From contig CAWBCD010000006.1 in assembly GCA_963787205.1 (NCBI GenBank), positions 62,001 through 126,000 on the forward strand: a stretch of DNA of 64,000 nucleotides, given 5' to 3'. The notes under the pieces are model-generated. The model searched no databases and was not told the DNA's origin. It saw nothing but the letters and a program-made list of their open reading frames with translations. Source of the DNA: DATFNI01 sp963787205 (GTDB lineage: Bacteria > Bacteroidota > Rhodothermia > Balneolales > DATFMH01). Positions within the stretch are counted from its first letter, which is position 1; every line of letters starts with the position of its first letter. Below, in pieces: positions 62,528 through 64,000 of the stretch. Position numbers and translations under genes: made by a program.

Positions 62528-64000
62528 TCAATGATGTGCACCGGATCGAGTAGAATGACCGGATTTTGCAAAAGCTCGATTAACCGTCCAATTGTTGTTT
62601 GACGGATTGGCGTCTACCCAAATGTCACCATCGAGATGAACCGACTTCAGAACCTTGTCGGTTGAAATGGAAATGCTGGCATATTTTTGATTGGCTTTCC
62701 AGATGGCCGGTGTTTCATGGACGGTTTTAGTGCTTCCATCCTTGAAGTGCAGCACAACATTTACAGGAGCATCCATACCGCCGATGTTCTTCAATGCCAC
62801 CGAATATCCATCTCCAGTCCTGGAGACTTTGTCAATTCCGAGATCGATATAATTATCGCTGAAAAACCAGTTCTTCCAAAACCAGTTCAAATTCTGACCC
62901 GAGACGTCATCGAACGTATAAAAGAAATCCCATGGATTCGGGTGCTTGCCATGCCAGCGGGACATATATGCATGCAGGCACTTCTTAAACATTGCGTCTC
63001 CGAGCAGGTCTTTCATTGCCAGATAACCCAACGATGCCTTGCCATACTCATTAATGCCCAGTGCTTCTCCGGTGATTGCGTCTCCCGGCGTAATAATTGG
63101 GATATCTACGAGCGGCGATTTGCTATGCGCCCAGCGGTTTACACGGAATCGTTGATAAAAATGGGTTTCATACGGTTTGCCCATATCACTAACGTTTATG
63201 AGATATTCAAACGTTGTCGCCCAACCCTCATCCATGAAGCCATACCGGGTCTCGTTGATTCCCATGTAAAAGGGCATATACGTATGTGATATTTCGTGCT
63301 CGGCCACCAACCGGGCAAAGGGCATATTTTTATAAGAAGCGTCGTTTGCCATCATCGGGTATTCCATCCCGGCGCCACCCTGGAACTCAGTCGTCTTTGA
63401 ATAAGGATAGGGAACACCCGGCCAATGGTGAGATAACCAGTCGAGCGCATGTCGCCCAAACTGAACCATATGGTGGAAATCGGCTGCCGTGTCGTTGTAG
63501 GCTGCCTGAACGCTGGCGCGTCTGCCCGTTGCATTGTCGACCAGCACACTAGCCGCATCCCAGTCGTAATGGTTGCTGAGACCAAATGCCACATCCGGCA
63601 CATAATGCGCCGTAAAATGCCAGGCATTCATTCCGGTTCCGGTTGTAATATCACCCGCTTCCATCTCCGCCTGCGTAGCTACATGGATGGTCGAGTCGGA
63701 TAGGAAGGATCCGCGGTATCGGGCGAGCGGCTTGGCCTTCAGCAGGTCAGCCGGGTTTTTGAGTGTTCCGGTGCCCCAGACCACGTAACCCGCCGGAACG
63801 CGCACTGTGACGTCATAATCGTTGAAATCGCTATAAAATTCATGTCCAAGTGTGAAGGACATCGTATCCCATCCTTCATAATCATCATAAACGGCAACAC
63901 GCGGATAGAAATACGCGATATAGAAAGTCGTCGAGTCGATCTCTCCTTCCCGACCCGGTTTTTGTGCCAGCGTGTAGTGCCAGTTGAAAGCCAGTTGTAT
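62528..64000 (-). CDS. M1-family metallopeptidase (5' end beyond the window)
   Basis: At least 490 residues; the frame is open to the window end, so the N-terminus is missing. The edge residues (AFNWHYTLAQKP, FYIAYFYPRVAVYDDYEGWDT) continue into GHEFYSDFNDYDVTVRVPAGYVVW, the N-terminal saddle domain. GGAGMEYPMM takes the place of the exopeptidase GAMEN motif. The zinc site is HEISH with Glu in FMDEGWATTFEYL (HExxH-18-E). A short C-terminal beta domain (KNIGGMDAPVNVVLHFKDGST) ends the protein. It probably is an exported aminopeptidase, but the signal peptide cannot be seen. The stop lies 11 bp from the palindromic repeat. Confidence 0.9.
   Translation of the reverse strand: MQLAFNWHYTLAQKPGREGEIDSTTFYIAYFYPRVAVYDDYEGWDTMSFTLGHEFYSDFNDYDVTVRVPAGYVVWGTGTLKNPADLLKAKPLARYRGSFLSDSTIHVATQAEMEAGDITTGTGMNAWHFTAHYVPDVAFGLSNHYDWDAASVLVDNATGRRASVQAAYNDTAADFHHMVQFGRHALDWLSHHWPGVPYPYSKTTEFQGGAGMEYPMMANDASYKNMPFARLVAEHEISHTYMPFYMGINETRYGFMDEGWATTFEYLINVSDMGKPYETHFYQRFRVNRWAHSKSPLVDIPIITPGDAITGEALGINEYGKASLGYLAMKDLLGDAMFKKCLHAYMSRWHGKHPNPWDFFYTFDDVSGQNLNWFWKNWFFSDNYIDLGIDKVSRTGDGYSVALKNIGGMDAPVNVVLHFKDGSTKTVHETPAIWKANQKYASISISTDKVLKSVHLDGDIWVDANPSNNNWTVNRAFAKSGHSTRSGAHH

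Noticed and set aside
1..64000. CRISPR array or prophage
   Set aside because: No regularly spaced direct repeats, no cas genes, no phage structural genes or integrase were found.

Overview
This window comes from a Gram-negative bacterium of the Bacteroidota / Balneolota / Rhodothermota side of the FCB group (inference). Supporting clues are a PorQ-type protein of the type IX secretion system, an LptD-like outer-membrane protein, a single-MCE Mla lipid transporter, GH97/GH29/DUF1080 polysaccharide genes, a hybrid-two-component-system remnant, lipoproteins with SC/GC lipoboxes, and many genes without a clear Shine-Dalgarno sequence. Base composition is moderate overall. It is visibly AT-richer around the GH43 gene.

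Layout. 0.2-9.0 kb is housekeeping: DHH phosphoesterase, HtrA-like protease, enoyl-CoA hydratase-like protein, CutA, tRNA-Leu, the trigger factor-clpP-clpX proteostasis block with its terminator, and a membrane histidine kinase. 9.0-15.5 kb is a mostly minus-strand block: ECF sigma factor, CPBP protease, LysM/RlpA protein, TPR protein, chorismate synthase, RCK potassium channel and a frameshifted porQ. 15.7-22.1 kb holds mlaE-mlaF-mlaD, a PpiD-like foldase and ribD-ribE.

22.3-31.8 kb is a molybdenum-cofactor locus in two convergent halves. The plus half is cysteine desulfurase, moaC, a MobB/MobA-like fusion, modA, a Mop protein, modB and modC. The minus half is moaD, moaE, moaA, xdhC and mocA. 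Together they cover molybdate uptake, molybdopterin synthesis, nucleotide addition and the sulfuration/insertion chaperone; mogA and moeA are not seen here. The likely clients lie at 48.2-56.8 kb: a triplicated set of Tat-exported IorB/IorA-type molybdenum hydroxylases with a c-type cytochrome. The first unit keeps only a collapsed remnant of its 2Fe-2S gene, and the cytochrome gene starts inside a MITE-like insertion.

Between these, 32.0-37.3 kb holds a VOC enzyme, an NAD(P)-binding protein with an Rrf2 regulator, a kinase remnant and a large PAS histidine kinase. 37.9-43.4 kb is a small glycoside-degradation island (GH43, GH29, GH97, DUF1080). 43.5-47.9 kb holds tRNA-Arg, an FtsB-like protein, a ROK kinase and LptD. 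56.9-64.0 kb is minus-strand: a SpoIIE phosphatase with a DksA-like zinc finger, an MtrA/DUF4346 protein flanked by dispersed repeats, beta-carbonic anhydrase, gamma-glutamyltransferase and an M1 aminopeptidase cut by the window edge.

The most unusual structure is a family of about 30-bp imperfect palindromes (core GCGGTCnGACGG) found four times. Three copies form codons of Moco-locus genes: the 3' ends of the cysteine desulfurase and mobA, and the 5' end of modA. No CRISPR array, prophage or complete insertion sequence was seen.
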